A DNA stretch of 64,000 nt from the NCBI RefSeq assembly GCF_001885945.1, contig NZ_JXKQ01000001.1, forward strand, positions 186,001 through 250,000. Direction: 5' to 3'. Shown here piece by piece: positions 43,717-53,853 of this stretch. A model generated the notes under the pieces. The model did no database searches, was not told the DNA's origin, and saw nothing but the letters and a program-made list of their open reading frames with translations. This stretch comes from Enterococcus hermanniensis. GTDB lineage: Bacteria; Bacillota; Bacilli; Lactobacillales; Enterococcaceae. Positions within the stretch are counted from its first letter, which is position 1. Each line of letters starts with the position of its first letter. Both the position numbers and the translations under genes were made by a program.

Positions 43717-43766
43717 ATGAACGATTATTCATATGTATTATATATGAGTAGGTACTCATGTGTCAA
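43717..43766 (-). promoter_or_regulatory. Metal-responsive promoter with two ATGA-N8-TCAT operators
   Basis: Minus-strand TTGACA (43761-43766), 18 bases, TATAAT (43737-43742). One palindrome, ATGAGTAGGTACTCAT (43744-43759), fills the spacer; another, ATGAACGATTATTCAT (43717-43732), lies just downstream of the -10. Both are ATGA-N8-TCAT, resembling ArsR/SmtB (CzrA/CadC) operators. Confidence 0.75.
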
Positions 43767-43820
43767 GCGAAAAAGAAAGCTTTTTCATAAACTTTAGCTT
43801 CCATTCTTTTGATTGAAATC

Positions 43821-43864
43821 AAAAAAAAATTGAGTCAAAAGTATGTTTCTACTTTTGGCTCAAC
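43821..43864 (-). terminator. asnS terminator
   Basis: TTGAGTCAAAAGTA and TACTTTTGGCTCAA pair (one mismatch); T9 follows on the minus strand. Confidence 0.92.
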
Positions 43865-43872
43865 TTCTTTTT

Positions 43873-45171
43873 TTATGGATAGATACGGTTTAATAAACGA
43901 GGGAATGGAATAGCTTCACGAACATGATCAATCCCTGAAATAAAGGTAATCGTCCGTTCTAAACCTAAACCAAAACCTGAATGCGGCACTGTTCCATATT
44001 TACGTAAGTCTAAGTACCAGCTATATTCTTCTTCATTCAGACCCGCTTCACGAATTTGCTCTAGCAAGTAATCATAATCAGTTGCGCGTTCTGAACCACC
44101 AATGATTTCACCATAGCCTTCTGGTGCGATCAAGTCCGCACAGATCACCACGTCTTCGCGTGTTGGATGTGGCTTCATATAGAATGGTTTGATTGCTTTT
44201 GGATAATTTAAAATAAAGACCGGACGGTCGAATGAATTGGCAATAAAAGTTTCATGTGGTGAACCAAAATCATCGCCCCATTCGATATCATCAAAGTTAT
44301 TTTTCTTCAATAATTCGATGGCATCATCATAAGAGATACGTGGGAAAGGCAGTTTTGTATAGTTTTTTAAGACTTCTTTGTCACGGCCTAAAACATCCAA
44401 TGCATAGTCACAGTTATCTAAGACACTTTGAACAAGGTAAGCAACATATTGTTCTTGTACTTCTAAACTATCCTCTTGATGCATAAAAGCCATCTCAGGT
44501 TCGATCATCCAAAATTCAATCAAATGACGGCGTGTTTTAGATTTTTCAGCACGGAAAGTTGGGCCAAATGAGAAAACTTTGCCTAGAGCCATAGCTGCTG
44601 CTTCCATATATAATTGGCCACTTTGAGAAAGGTAGGCTTTTTGGTCGAAATAGTTTGTTTCGAACAGATCACTAGTTCCTTCTGGCGCAGAACCAGTTAA
44701 AATTGGTGGATCGATTTTCACGAAGCCATTATTATTGAAGAATTCATACGTTGCACGAATCACTTCATTACGGATCAACATGATGGCATGTTGTTGTGAT
44801 GAACGCAACCATAAATGGCGATGATCCATTAAGAAATCAACCCCATGTTCTTTTGGTGTAATCGGATAATCATGGCTTTCACCGATTACTTCGATTTCTT
44901 TGACGCCTAATTCATAACCGAATTTTGAACGTGTATCTTCACGGATCTCACCAGTTACAATGATTGATGTTTCTTGTGTCAATTCTTTGGCTAAATGAAA
45001 AACCTCTTCAGATACTTCGCTTTTTACAACAACTGCTTGGAAATAGGCTGTTCCATCACGTAATTGTAAAAAAGAAATCTTTCCGCTTGAGCGTTTATTT
45101 GCTACCCAAGCACCAATTTTTACTGTTTCGCCAACATGATTCTTGGCATCGATGATTTGAATTTGTTCCAC
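43873..45171 (-). CDS. asnS: Asparaginyl-tRNA synthetase
   Basis: 432 residues, class II synthetase charging tRNA-Asn. An OB-fold anticodon-binding domain ([20 protein letters not shown]) is followed by the catalytic core with [20 protein letters not shown] (motif 2) and [15 protein letters not shown] (motif 3). The GTG at 45171 has AGGAGA seven bases upstream. Last gene of dinG-ypmB-aspB-asnS. Confidence 0.97.
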   Translation of the reverse strand: MEQIQIIDAKNHVGETVKIGAWVANKRSSGKISFLQLRDGTAYFQAVVVKSEVSEEVFHLAKELTQETSIIVTGEIREDTRSKFGYELGVKEIEVIGESHDYPITPKEHGVDFLMDHRHLWLRSSQQHAIMLIRNEVIRATYEFFNNNGFVKIDPPILTGSAPEGTSDLFETNYFDQKAYLSQSGQLYMEAAAMALGKVFSFGPTFRAEKSKTRRHLIEFWMIEPEMAFMHQEDSLEVQEQYVAYLVQSVLDNCDYALDVLGRDKEVLKNYTKLPFPRISYDDAIELLKKNNFDDIEWGDDFGSPHETFIANSFDRPVFILNYPKAIKPFYMKPHPTREDVVICADLIAPEGYGEIIGGSERATDYDYLLEQIREAGLNEEEYSWYLDLRKYGTVPHSGFGLGLERTITFISGIDHVREAIPFPRLLNRIYP

Positions 45172-45211
45172 AAATGTCTCTCCTATCTTATTTATCCCGA
45201 AATTGATTTTT

Positions 45212-46399
45212 TTACTTTTGACTATTTTCAATAAAACGACGAATCCGTACAACGGCTTCTTCTAGATCTTCCAAGCTAGTTGAATAACTCATCCGAACGC
45301 TTTCGGGCGAACCAAAACCTTCGCCAGTCACTAAGGCCACGCGCTCTTGTTCCAGTAAATCATTGACCCAAGTCGTAACATTATCATAGCCACCCATTTT
45401 CATTGCTCCAGCAATATTCGGGAACAAATAAAAGGTGCCTTGTGGCTTCTTCAATTCAAATCCAGGTAATGCTGCAACTTTTGGATAAATGGTATTCAAA
45501 CGTTCTTCAAAGGCCTGACGCATCGCTTCTGCGGTCTCTTGTTGACCTATTAGTGCTTCGACAGCTGCCGCTTGGCTAACTGCTGCAGGGTTGCTGGTCG
45601 CTTGAGAAGCGATCGAAGTCATCCCGCCAATAATTTCCGGATTTCCTACTGCATAACCGATACGCCAACCAGTCATAGAATAAGTTTTTGATACCCCATT
45701 AATGATCACGGTATGATGGAAAATCTCGTCAGATAAAGAAGCAATGTGCGGTGCTTCATTTCCATTATAAACAAGATGATCATAAATATCATCTGAGATA
45801 ATCAATAAATCATGACGAACAGCCCACTCACCGATTGCTCGCAACTCAGCTTCGGTATAAATCATCCCGGTTGGATTTGACGGTGAATTGATAATCACAG
45901 CCTTTGTTTGTGCTGTTCGAACGTCTTCTAGTTGATCCAAAGTGACTTTATAATCATTAGCCAAATTTCCGCTGACGAATACTGGATTTCCTTGCGCTAG
46001 TTTTACTTGCTCCCCATAACTTACCCAATATGGGACAGGTATAATTACTTCATCGCCTGCATCTAAAATCGTTTGAAACAAGGTATACAATGCAAATTTT
46101 GCCCCGCTGGTCACGATGATATTACTAGCATCAATAGTCAAATCGTAATTTTTTTTCGTAACGTCGATGATCGCATTTTTTAATTCTGGTGTTCCACCAG
46201 AAGGAGTATAAAAGCTGACATTCCCACTTTTGATCCCTTCAATTGCTGCTTTTTCAATATTTTCTGGAGTGGTAAAATCTGGTTCCCCCACAGTCAAACT
46301 AATCACATCTAATCCTTGGGCTTTTAATTCTTTGGCCTTCGCAGTAGCTGCTAAAGTAACGGATGGTTCTAAGTTTGTTACACGTTGCGATAATTTCAT
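45212..46399 (-). CDS. aspB: Aspartate aminotransferase, class I/II
   Basis: 395-residue PLP enzyme exchanging amino groups between aspartate and 2-oxoglutarate. Markers are [34 protein letters not shown] and the PLP lysine in [16 protein letters not shown]. The ATG at 46399 ([13 protein letters not shown]) has AGGGGAG upstream. It sits in the conserved Bacillus-like order between ypmB and asnS. Confidence 0.95.
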   Translation of the reverse strand: MKLSQRVTNLEPSVTLAATAKAKELKAQGLDVISLTVGEPDFTTPENIEKAAIEGIKSGNVSFYTPSGGTPELKNAIIDVTKKNYDLTIDASNIIVTSGAKFALYTLFQTILDAGDEVIIPVPYWVSYGEQVKLAQGNPVFVSGNLANDYKVTLDQLEDVRTAQTKAVIINSPSNPTGMIYTEAELRAIGEWAVRHDLLIISDDIYDHLVYNGNEAPHIASLSDEIFHHTVIINGVSKTYSMTGWRIGYAVGNPEIIGGMTSIASQATSNPAAVSQAAAVEALIGQQETAEAMRQAFEERLNTIYPKVAALPGFELKKPQGTFYLFPNIAGAMKMGGYDNVTTWVNDLLEQERVALVTGEGFGSPESVRMSYSTSLEDLEEAVVRIRRFIENSQK

Positions 46400-46426
46400 A
46401 ACTGATAACTCCCCTACCAAGATTTT

Positions 46427-46930
46427 TTAGATTCCTTTGATGACTTTGATCATCTTGCCGTCACTAAATGCCAACAAGTAATACTGGATCGCTCCCGCTT
46501 CGTCCTTGGCAGTAACTTCCCAGGCCGTTTGATCATGATAAATTCCCAGATTGGCTTTTTCAAAAGTCAAATCAGGATAATCTTCAATAAATTTATTCTC
46601 AATTTGCTGTTCAGTCATTCCCGCTTTTTGATCTAAAACTTTTACTTTGTCTCCTGATTTTGGAATAATCACGACGAGCGATTCGCCAGATTTATTCTTT
46701 CCAGTGACAGTAAAATAAGTTTTTTCAAGATTGAACCAGTAGAAATGATCGACATCCTCTATATCAGCGTACTTCTCGGCCATTTTTACAGCTTCTTTTT
46801 TTGCTTGTTGCATCGGTCGATTGGAACGGATAAAGAGCATGCTTACTGAAACGATGACAATTAGTAAGAAGATGATGATTCCCACTAACCAGTGATTTAG
46901 TTTTTGTTGTTTTGTACTATTCGTATCCAA
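46427..46930 (-). CDS. YpmB-like protein (DUF5590)
   Basis: 167 residues with one N-terminal span (about 13-33) and an extracytoplasmic cystatin-like domain (YFTVTGKNKSGESLVVIIP and WEVTAKDEAGAIQYYLLAFS). Matches YpmB by sequence character and by its place between dinG and aspB. Function unknown. Confidence 0.85.
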   Translation of the reverse strand: MDTNSTKQQKLNHWLVGIIIFLLIVIVSVSMLFIRSNRPMQQAKKEAVKMAEKYADIEDVDHFYWFNLEKTYFTVTGKNKSGESLVVIIPKSGDKVKVLDQKAGMTEQQIENKFIEDYPDLTFEKANLGIYHDQTAWEVTAKDEAGAIQYYLLAFSDGKMIKVIKGI

Positions 46931-46985
46931 AAATCATACTCCTCTCAGACAAGCTACATTATACCAAAAGACAAGCGAACCCTCA

Positions 46986-49739
46986 TTAATTCTCTACATT
47001 TTTGTCAGAATTTAAAAATTCGTCGGTTTCTCTTAAGATTTTTGCTAATGGCAGTTGCTTGATCGGTAACTCTTTGGGCAAAGATTTCCGTAACTTCTCA
47101 CCATAACTGGCTGTAATAAATCGTTGATCCAATAAAAGCATCACTCCACGATCATTTTCAGATCGGATCAACCGTCCTAGCGCTTGGCGTAAACGTAGCG
47201 AAGCCTGAGGAACGGATTCTTGATAAAAAGGATTGATTCCTTGGGCAGATAAAAATTCATTACGAGCATGAACTTGGAGGCGTTTAGGATTTTCAAAAGG
47301 TAACCGCGTCACGATCAAAATCTGTAAGACTTCTCCTGGTAAATCAATCCCCTCCCAAAAACTATCTGCACCAAATAGTAACGCATCTTCAGAAAGTAAA
47401 AATCGTTTTAGTAGTTTTTCTCGACTACCGCCGACTCCTTGGGCTAAAACTTCTCGCCCTTCATTCAATAAAGGGACACGAACCCGTTGATACACTCGAT
47501 TCAAGATATCATGGGAAGTGAATAAAACCAAAATGGGTCGCTTTTGATTTTCTGCTAATTGACGAACAACTTGAGCCAAATAATTGGCGTAATGATCCGG
47601 AGAAGTTCCTTGAATACTAATGCTATCCGTTGGCAAATACAATCGAGCTTGCTGGGCGTAATCATAGGGACTGCTAATGATTTTCAGTGGCGTATCAGGA
47701 ATACCCCAACGTTTCGCAAAGTAACGTCGATCGCTACCTACCTTCAGTGTCCCACCAAGATACAAAATTTGTTGATAACGGTCGTACCATTTTGTATCAC
47801 TGATCAAAGAAGCTTCTAAGTCTTGAACATGGAAGGTTTTTCGTTTTCCGTTGAACCAGTGGAGATAGCGTGCATCCCAGCGCTCACTGAAACAGTCAAA
47901 CGCGATTTGTTGGTGTTGTAAACTTTCTAAAACAAGTTGCAATTCATCCCACTCAGCGTGTTCCTTGATGCTAAATGTTTCTTTGTAGATCTCATGATAC
48001 TCTTGCAAACGTTCGCCCAAGATCAGCACATCCTGATATAGTCGTCCAATCCGCTGCAAAACTTGTTCTCCAGCTAATGATAACTGATCGATCATTGCCT
48101 TTGTGATCAAGCGATCTTCTTCTGTTGGATACTCTTGTTTAAAGACTTGATACAAATCGGTTAATTCTTCATTTAGTTCTTGTAAAACATCTTGAAAAAG
48201 TTCAACCATATGCTGCGTATATTGATCCTTTTTAACTAATTCTCGCCAAGTTTGAAAAAGTTGATGCTCATTCAGTTGGTGAAATTGACGTTGAATCGCT
48301 AGAATATTCAATTGATGGGTACTATTTCTTTCTAACGAACGGGTCAAATGATGCGCTTCATCAATAATCAAATAAGGACTTGCTGGTAATTGCGGTTCTT
48401 TTCGTTGATCTTCTTGCACTAGAAAAGCATGGTTGGTTACGATCAGATTGCTTTGAGCCAATTTTTTTTGTCGGTGATGAATAAAATCGACCGCGTAAAA
48501 GGGGCTTTTTGGATTCAACGAGTGTGGCCCTAAGTGCGCAACATCTTGCCAAAACGGGTGATTTAAATTCGTCATATTCAACTCGTCGAAGTCTCCAGTT
48601 TCAGTCTTAGTCAACCAAACCAATAAAGCCATTTGATATAACGTGTATTGTTTTTGCTGCGATCCTTTTTCAAAAGTCTGGTAAAAACGTTCCAGATCCA
48701 AATAATGACGACTACTTTTCATCACCACGGCTTGTAAAGGCTGATCCAGTAAACGATTAATCAGTGGCAGATCATGCGTTAGGATCTGCTCTTGCAATAA
48801 CAGCGAGACTGTACTGATAATGATCGGTTGCTCTGCTGTTGCAAGATAACTCATCGGTAATAGATAACCTAATGTTTTTCCGATACCGGTCGCCGCTTCT
48901 ACTAAAATATTTTTATCAGTCTTTTTGTTGAAAAAGTCATAAACCAAATTCATCAAACGGGCTTGCTCTTTACGAAACGTCAATGCACCTTGATAGATTT
49001 TTTCTTTTGCTTTACGTGAACGAGGGTAGGCTTTGTTCCCATAATAATTCTCAGCAAAAAGCGGCACACTTTTTTTGTGTAAAGCAAAGCCATGAACGAT
49101 CGTCAATTCTTCTGATAACAGCTGGGGCTGCAAGTGCATATCGGCTAAACAATCCACTAAAAAATCCTTTGTTTGAAAAGCCATTTGATCGGCGGCACTA
49201 ATAATTTTTTCTAAAGTGATGATTGGTAATTCTTTGATAATTTTTTCTAAATGTAACAATAATTGTGCTGTAACGTCGGCATCACTATCCGCTTGATGTG
49301 GATTTTCATGGACTAGCTGCAACTCTTCAGCCAAATCTTTTAAACGAAAACTTAACGAAGTCGGCATAAAGACTTGGGCCAATTCCACCGTATCGATTCC
49401 AGGGATTGTTAACGCTGGTAACCCACAACGCTCTAATTCATTACTTAAAAACGGGTAGTCAAAATGAATATTGTGCGCAACAAACACCGTATCTTCCAAT
49501 AAATTTGCGATAGTCTGAGCGACATCTTCAAAATAAGGCGCCTTGCGGATCCGTTGATTAGTGATGCCTGTCAATGTCTGAATTTGCGGCGGGATCGTTT
49601 GATCAGGATTAATATCCGTCGAAAAATGACTCATTATTTTTCCATCTTCGATTAAGACACAGCCAAATTGAATGATTCGACTCGTTTTAGGATCTGTTCC
49701 TGTCGTTTCAATATCCACGACTGCGTAACTCTTTTTCAC
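46986..49739 (-). CDS. dinG: DinG-family helicase with N-terminal exonuclease domain
   Basis: 917 residues. An N-terminal DEDD 3'-5' exonuclease domain (AVVDIETTGTDP; VAHNIHFDYPFL; HQADSDADVT) is followed by an SF2/XPD-type helicase with Walker A EAATGIGKTLGYLLP, DEAH-type IIDEAHHL and GADSFWEGIDLPG. The iron-sulfur cysteines of proteobacterial DinG are absent, as in Bacillus-type enzymes. I choose the GTG at 49739 with AAAGGAAG upstream. No LexA box is visible near it. Confidence 0.93.
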   Translation of the reverse strand: MKKSYAVVDIETTGTDPKTSRIIQFGCVLIEDGKIMSHFSTDINPDQTIPPQIQTLTGITNQRIRKAPYFEDVAQTIANLLEDTVFVAHNIHFDYPFLSNELERCGLPALTIPGIDTVELAQVFMPTSLSFRLKDLAEELQLVHENPHQADSDADVTAQLLLHLEKIIKELPIITLEKIISAADQMAFQTKDFLVDCLADMHLQPQLLSEELTIVHGFALHKKSVPLFAENYYGNKAYPRSRKAKEKIYQGALTFRKEQARLMNLVYDFFNKKTDKNILVEAATGIGKTLGYLLPMSYLATAEQPIIISTVSLLLQEQILTHDLPLINRLLDQPLQAVVMKSSRHYLDLERFYQTFEKGSQQKQYTLYQMALLVWLTKTETGDFDELNMTNLNHPFWQDVAHLGPHSLNPKSPFYAVDFIHHRQKKLAQSNLIVTNHAFLVQEDQRKEPQLPASPYLIIDEAHHLTRSLERNSTHQLNILAIQRQFHQLNEHQLFQTWRELVKKDQYTQHMVELFQDVLQELNEELTDLYQVFKQEYPTEEDRLITKAMIDQLSLAGEQVLQRIGRLYQDVLILGERLQEYHEIYKETFSIKEHAEWDELQLVLESLQHQQIAFDCFSERWDARYLHWFNGKRKTFHVQDLEASLISDTKWYDRYQQILYLGGTLKVGSDRRYFAKRWGIPDTPLKIISSPYDYAQQARLYLPTDSISIQGTSPDHYANYLAQVVRQLAENQKRPILVLFTSHDILNRVYQRVRVPLLNEGREVLAQGVGGSREKLLKRFLLSEDALLFGADSFWEGIDLPGEVLQILIVTRLPFENPKRLQVHARNEFLSAQGINPFYQESVPQASLRLRQALGRLIRSENDRGVMLLLDQRFITASYGEKLRKSLPKELPIKQLPLAKILRETDEFLNSDKNVEN

Positions 49740-49972
49740 ACATGCTCTTCCTTTCGCAACGTTTCCATACAACATCAAATAAACTCCGTTATTATGTATG
49801 ATTGATTTAGCGATTATAAACTGCTTTATTTTCAAAGTACCTCAAGGCATTATATCTGAATAGTAACACGTTCTTCAAGAAAGTTCTTTCAATCAATCGT
49901 TTTCATTTAAAAATAGTTGTAAAAATTTTATCTGGTATTTGGTCTGCTGTCTGCTATTTTTTCGATCTACAC

Positions 49973-50003
49973 AAAAAAAGCCAGATGCTTGCGCATCCGG
50001 CTT
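49973..50003 (-). terminator. Cold-shock gene terminator
   Basis: GCCAGATGC and GCATCCGGC (one G-T) with a tetraloop; T7 follows on the minus strand. Confidence 0.93.
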
Positions 50004-50018
50004 GTAAAATTCAACTAA

Positions 50019-50219
50019 TTAAGCTTTGTTTACGTTAGTTGCTTGTGGTCCACGTTGGCCATCTTCAACATCGAAAGTCACTGCTTGACCTTCTTCTAAA
50101 GTTTTGAATCCGTCGCCTTGGATTGCTGAGAAATGTACGAATACATCGTTTCCGTTTTCTGCAGTAATAAATCCGTAGCCTTTTTCTGAGTTAAACCATT
50201 TTACTGTACCTTGTTCCAT
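50019..50219 (-). CDS. Cold-shock protein (CspA/CspB family)
   Basis: 66 residues with RNP1 KGYGFITAE and RNP2 DVFVHFSAI; a single-strand nucleic-acid chaperone. I choose the ATG at 50219 ([17 protein letters not shown]), nine bases after GGAGG. The ATG at 50228 abuts that site. Confidence 0.96.
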   Translation of the reverse strand: MEQGTVKWFNSEKGYGFITAENGNDVFVHFSAIQGDGFKTLEEGQAVTFDVEDGQRGPQATNVNKA

Positions 50220-50399
50220 GTTAAACATCCTCCTAGGATAAAATTGATTTGTAATTACTTGAATGGTGAAATAGGAAGGATGTTGTTTGAAACAAACTTA
50301 CCAATATTACCGTACAACAACTACAAAAAGAATTATAGCATATTTAAAGCGATAACACTAGATTATCGCTCATTTTTTTTTGCTTTTTTACCTGTCTTT

Positions 50400-51503
50400 T
50401 TAATATCGTAAAACCGCTAACAAACTCTTCTCATCTGGCGCATCCTTTTGTTCTAGAATAAACACTTGTCCGCCCGTTTTTGTGACGTTTGCTGTAAGTT
50501 CATTCAGTACTTGACGACGATCATATTCTACATCGGGATCTTCACCAAAACCATCCACAAGGTTCGACGTGGCAATGAACAAATGCGAAATTTTTCCTTC
50601 TTTTGCAGCCGGAACAATATCGACCAATTGATCAACAAATTTCTTGTTAGCTAATTCTTGATAAGTGGTTGTTTCTATAGCTGCTAATTGATCCGTCAGT
50701 TTTTCAGTTTCCTTCTTCAAATCATTGATTGTTGCTTGAGCAGGAGAGCCGATAATCGCAGCTTTATCTGAATAATATGGATTTTTAGCTACTTTTTTGA
50801 ATTGTGTTTGATTTTCCGGTAAAGCATAGACATAAATCGGTAATTTTTCGGGGTTGTCTAATGTTTTCAAGAAATTATCCACTGCTTGATAGTAGTTGAT
50901 CCAGTCGATCTCAACTTCTTCATCTTTCGTGTTGACTCCATGGAAACTTCCTACTTCACCACCACGCGCAGAAACGTTTAAGTTGCCACCAGTCAATTCA
51001 TCACCCAGAGCAGTCACAACATCGGTTGGTGCTCCTTCAGGTAATTCAACGGCTTTTATTTCTTTGTTATGAACAGTGTATAGTTTCATTGAGTCTTTGT
51101 TCAAAGTTAATAGATAGTACGAATAGTTAAATTGTGCATTTTTAATGATCGCTAATAGATAAGGCAAATCACTTACATAATATTGATCGTCCACATCGAT
51201 AGTTAAGCGATGGACATACGTTTGATCTTTAGTCAAAATTACTGCGACACTTTTCGTTCCGCTGCGCCAAAAATCTCCGTCTGCTAATAATTGATCGATT
51301 TTTTCTTGGAATGGTTCAAAGCTTGTTTCAGTGTACTTCTTTTCAAAGCGTTTCTTTGCTTCTTTAGAAAAGTTTTTAAACGTGATTTGATCTTTTTCTA
51401 CTTCTTGGTGCGCATGATGCGTATTCAACATAAAGGTGATAAACGGACCATTCGCTTCTTCTGAAATCAATTCAGTTGTTAACTTTTTACTGATGTTTGC
51501 CAT
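50400..51503 (-). CDS. baeRF-family protein (bacterial archaeo-eukaryotic release factor-like)
   Basis: 367 residues whose overall layout fits the baeRF family: an N-terminal beta-rich domain (FITFMLNTHHAHQE), a central RNase H-like domain (SYYLLTLNKDSMKLYTVHNK), and a C-terminal domain with GKISHLFIATSNLVDGFGED. Proteins of this family are thought to act on ribosomes or tRNA; the exact role is not known. No GGQ loop is seen. GGAGG lies upstream of the ATG. Confidence 0.7.
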   Translation of the reverse strand: MANISKKLTTELISEEANGPFITFMLNTHHAHQEVEKDQITFKNFSKEAKKRFEKKYTETSFEPFQEKIDQLLADGDFWRSGTKSVAVILTKDQTYVHRLTIDVDDQYYVSDLPYLLAIIKNAQFNYSYYLLTLNKDSMKLYTVHNKEIKAVELPEGAPTDVVTALGDELTGGNLNVSARGGEVGSFHGVNTKDEEVEIDWINYYQAVDNFLKTLDNPEKLPIYVYALPENQTQFKKVAKNPYYSDKAAIIGSPAQATINDLKKETEKLTDQLAAIETTTYQELANKKFVDQLVDIVPAAKEGKISHLFIATSNLVDGFGEDPDVEYDRRQVLNELTANVTKTGGQVFILEQKDAPDEKSLLAVLRY

Positions 51504-51693
51504 AAAACTAACCTCCTAATAAAATCTTCCATTCTCAGTGTAGCACAGACTCGAAATTCCTAAAAACAAAATGCAACCCTTACATTGTGTAAAATACCAA
51601 AAAATTTCATGCAAAATTGCATAAGTTCTTTCTAATACATTTCTTAGTGTTTAACAAAGTCTTATTCATACTTTCATTCAAAGGATGCTTTAT

Positions 51694-51803
51694 TATAATA
51701 ATATACCAATTATCCCGAATTGGTTTTTTCATACTTACTCCTACCAAGAGTAAATAACAACCTTCATTTCCACCATAGTGACGGCTATGGTGGTTTTTTA
51801 TTT
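51694..51803 (+). ncRNA. Candidate small RNA in the baeRF-glnK gap
   Basis: TATAAT (51694-51699) precedes a short stretch with two plus-strand hairpins: CCAAT/ATTGG at 51706-51723 followed by T6, and a perfect 9-bp stem CCACCATAG/CTATGGTGG at 51770-51793 followed by TTTTTTATTTT. No plus-strand gene lies on either side, so a transcript of about 100 bases is possible. The -35 is weak. The rest of 51504-52093 holds no gene I can support; a perfect 18-bp palindrome lies at 51901-51918. Confidence 0.4.
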
Positions 51804-51900
51804 TGCCCTCTAATAGCTGTACTATTCATAAAGAAACTTAAAAATCACCTTGGATATTTTAAAATTCAATTTGCATTAAACCTATCTGACTCACCGAAGA

Positions 51901-51918
51901 TTTAAAAGCGCTTTTAAA
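51901..51918. repeat. Perfect 18-bp palindrome TTTAAAAGCGCTTTTAAA
   Basis: Resembles the core of CcpA cre sites (AAAGCGCTTT) but lies about 400 bp from the nearest gene start. Could be a protein-binding site or chance. Confidence 0.3.
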
Positions 51919-52093
51919 TTTGATGTAGTACTTTAAAGAAAATAAATCATTTTTACTACTATATTAATAGAAAGCCTTATTCCTTTTTATCACTTTTTCG
52001 AAAGCGAAACCATTTAACATTTGTTAGCAAACAAAATGAATAAAATAAGTTTATAACAATCAGCATATATATTTGATAAAAACTAGACCAATC

Positions 52094-52128
52094 AAAAGAA
52101 CTGCTCAAATTTATTGAGCAGTTCTTTT
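52094..52128 (-). terminator. amtB-glnK terminator
   Basis: AGAACTGCTCAA and TTGAGCAGTTCT, a perfect 12-bp stem; TTTTG follows on the minus strand. Confidence 0.9.
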
Positions 52129-52129
52129 T

Positions 52130-52474
52130 TTATTGAATCGCTGCTTGACCATGTTCCCGCGTACGAATTCGAATAACTTCTTCGATTGGAGAAATAAAAA
52201 TTTTTCCTGTACCACATTCATCAGATTGGCAGATATCTAAAATCAAATCAATCACTGCATTGACATCTTCATCCGCTAAAATAAAACTGACGGATACTTT
52301 AGGAAGTAACGTTGTGATGACCGCTTGACCGCGCACATAGGTCTTTTGCCCCTTTTGTAAACCACAGCCTAGTACTTGGCTGACGGTCATCCCATTGACA
52401 TTCCCCGTTTGATCGATCGCAAATTTGATTGCTTCTACTTTTTCTGGTCTAATGATCGCTTCTACTTTTTTCAT
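52130..52474 (-). CDS. glnK: P-II nitrogen regulatory protein (GlnK/GlnB)
   Basis: 114 residues of the P-II fold (MKKVEAIIRP; GMTVSQVLGCG; GTGKIFISPIEEVIRIRT). In the T-loop (QKGQKTYVRGQAVITTLLPK) the uridylylated Tyr51 is replaced by valine, so control should be by ligand binding alone. It binds and gates AmtB, encoded 12 bases upstream. Confidence 0.93.
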   Translation of the reverse strand: MKKVEAIIRPEKVEAIKFAIDQTGNVNGMTVSQVLGCGLQKGQKTYVRGQAVITTLLPKVSVSFILADEDVNAVIDLILDICQSDECGTGKIFISPIEEVIRIRTREHGQAAIQ

Positions 52475-52486
52475 CTAACTACTCCT

Positions 52487-53701
52487 CTATGAATCCATTC
52501 CCATGAAAGTTGGATAAGCATTTTCATCATGTTCGATTTGATCTAAGCCCAACGCCTCTTCTTGTTGCGAGACACGAATCGGCATAAACAATCGAATCAA
52601 CGAAATAATCAAATAGCTGGCAACTCCTGCAAATAATAAAGTAAATCCCACACTTTCGATCTGCGCGATAAACAAAGGTGTCCCACCATAGAGTAGTCCA
52701 GCTTTTCCACCCACCGATGGGTCCGCAAAAATTCCGGTTGCGATTCCGCCAAAGATTCCGCCAACACCATGACAACCAAATGCATCTAGCGCATCATCAA
52801 ATCCTAATTTTTGTTTGATAACTGCGATGAAATAATAGCAAAATGGACTGACCAAAGCACCGATCACTATACTGGAACCAATCGAAACAAACCCTGCCCC
52901 TGGTGTGATTGCTACTAATCCAACCACGGCCCCTGTGCAGGCGCCAACCACTGTCGGTTTGCCATTCAACACCTTTTCGATCAACATCCAAGAAAGCATC
53001 GCACAGGCTGCGGCAGTGTTCGTTGTGATCATTGAATGGATGGCTAATCCATCCGCTGCTAAAGCTGATCCTCCATTAAAACCAAACCAACCGAACCATA
53101 AAAGTCCAGTTCCTAAAACAACAAAAGGAACATTATGCGGACGATAATTTCCTAAATGATACTCTCGTCTTCGACCTAAGACGAGAGCCAAAACCAAACC
53201 AGAAATTCCCGAACTTATATGAACCACATTTCCACCGGCAAAATCGATCGATCCAATCTTATCTAAGAAACCGCCACCCCAAACCATATGTGCCATAGGG
53301 AAGTAAACCACAACTAGCCAAATGGCGATAAATATAAAAATCGCTGAAAAACGCATCCGACCTGCAACAGATCCAGTCAAGATCGCCGTCGTAATCAACG
53401 CAAACATCATTTGAAAGAAAGCAAACAGACCTTCTGGAATACCCTCACCTTTTGTCATCGAGACATGGTTAAAAAATATTTTATCTAAATTACCAATAAA
53501 ATCTCCACCACCACTGAAAGATAACGAATATCCGACAGCTACCCAAATCAAGGAAGCTAAGCCTGTCGTACAAATTACCATCATCATGGTATTCAGAATA
53601 TTTTTTCTGCGTTCTAAACCGCCATAAAAAAAGGCTAATGCTGGTGTCATTAGAAACACAAATCCTGAACAAATTAATATAAATGCAATATTAGCTGCCA
53701 T
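52487..53701 (-). CDS. amtB: Ammonium transporter
   Basis: 404 residues, eleven-span Amt family. Family features are FYGGLERRKNILNTMMM near the N-terminus and twin-histidine sites in VVHISSGISGLVLALV and FGCHGVGGIFGGIATG. GGAG lies seven bases before the ATG. GlnR-like boxes upstream suggest induction under nitrogen limitation. Confidence 0.96.
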   Translation of the reverse strand: MAANIAFILICSGFVFLMTPALAFFYGGLERRKNILNTMMMVICTTGLASLIWVAVGYSLSFSGGGDFIGNLDKIFFNHVSMTKGEGIPEGLFAFFQMMFALITTAILTGSVAGRMRFSAIFIFIAIWLVVVYFPMAHMVWGGGFLDKIGSIDFAGGNVVHISSGISGLVLALVLGRRREYHLGNYRPHNVPFVVLGTGLLWFGWFGFNGGSALAADGLAIHSMITTNTAAACAMLSWMLIEKVLNGKPTVVGACTGAVVGLVAITPGAGFVSIGSSIVIGALVSPFCYYFIAVIKQKLGFDDALDAFGCHGVGGIFGGIATGIFADPSVGGKAGLLYGGTPLFIAQIESVGFTLLFAGVASYLIISLIRLFMPIRVSQQEEALGLDQIEHDENAYPTFMGMDS

Positions 53702-53722
53702 CGAATCACTCCATTCTATTTA

Positions 53723-53739
53723 CGTTAAGTATTCTAACA
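53723..53739. promoter_or_regulatory. Proximal GlnR-like box
   Basis: Minus-strand TGTTA-GAATACT-TAACG matches TGTNA-N7-TNACA except the last base; 22 bp upstream of amtB. Confidence 0.65.
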
Positions 53740-53806
53740 CCATAAATTAAAATTAAAAGTGTTTAATCCTTTTTATTTCATTTAATTCTAATTTTATTAC
53801 TTTTTG

Positions 53807-53823
53807 TGTTAGAAAAGTTCACA
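53807..53823. promoter_or_regulatory. Distal GlnR box
   Basis: TGTTA-GAAAAGT-TCACA is a perfect match to the GlnR/TnrA consensus TGTNA-N7-TNACA, 84 bp from the proximal box (eight helical turns). Confidence 0.75.
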
Positions 53824-53824
53824 C

Positions 53825-53853
53825 AAAAAGAGTAGGAGCAAACTCCTACTCTT
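53825..53853 (-). terminator. rsmI terminator
   Basis: AGAGTAGGAG and CTCCTACTCT with a four-base loop; T5 follows on the minus strand. Confidence 0.93.

Noticed and set aside
52527-53147. Several 60-80 residue frames opposite or within amtB
   Set aside because: Shadows of the amtB coding sequence in other frames.
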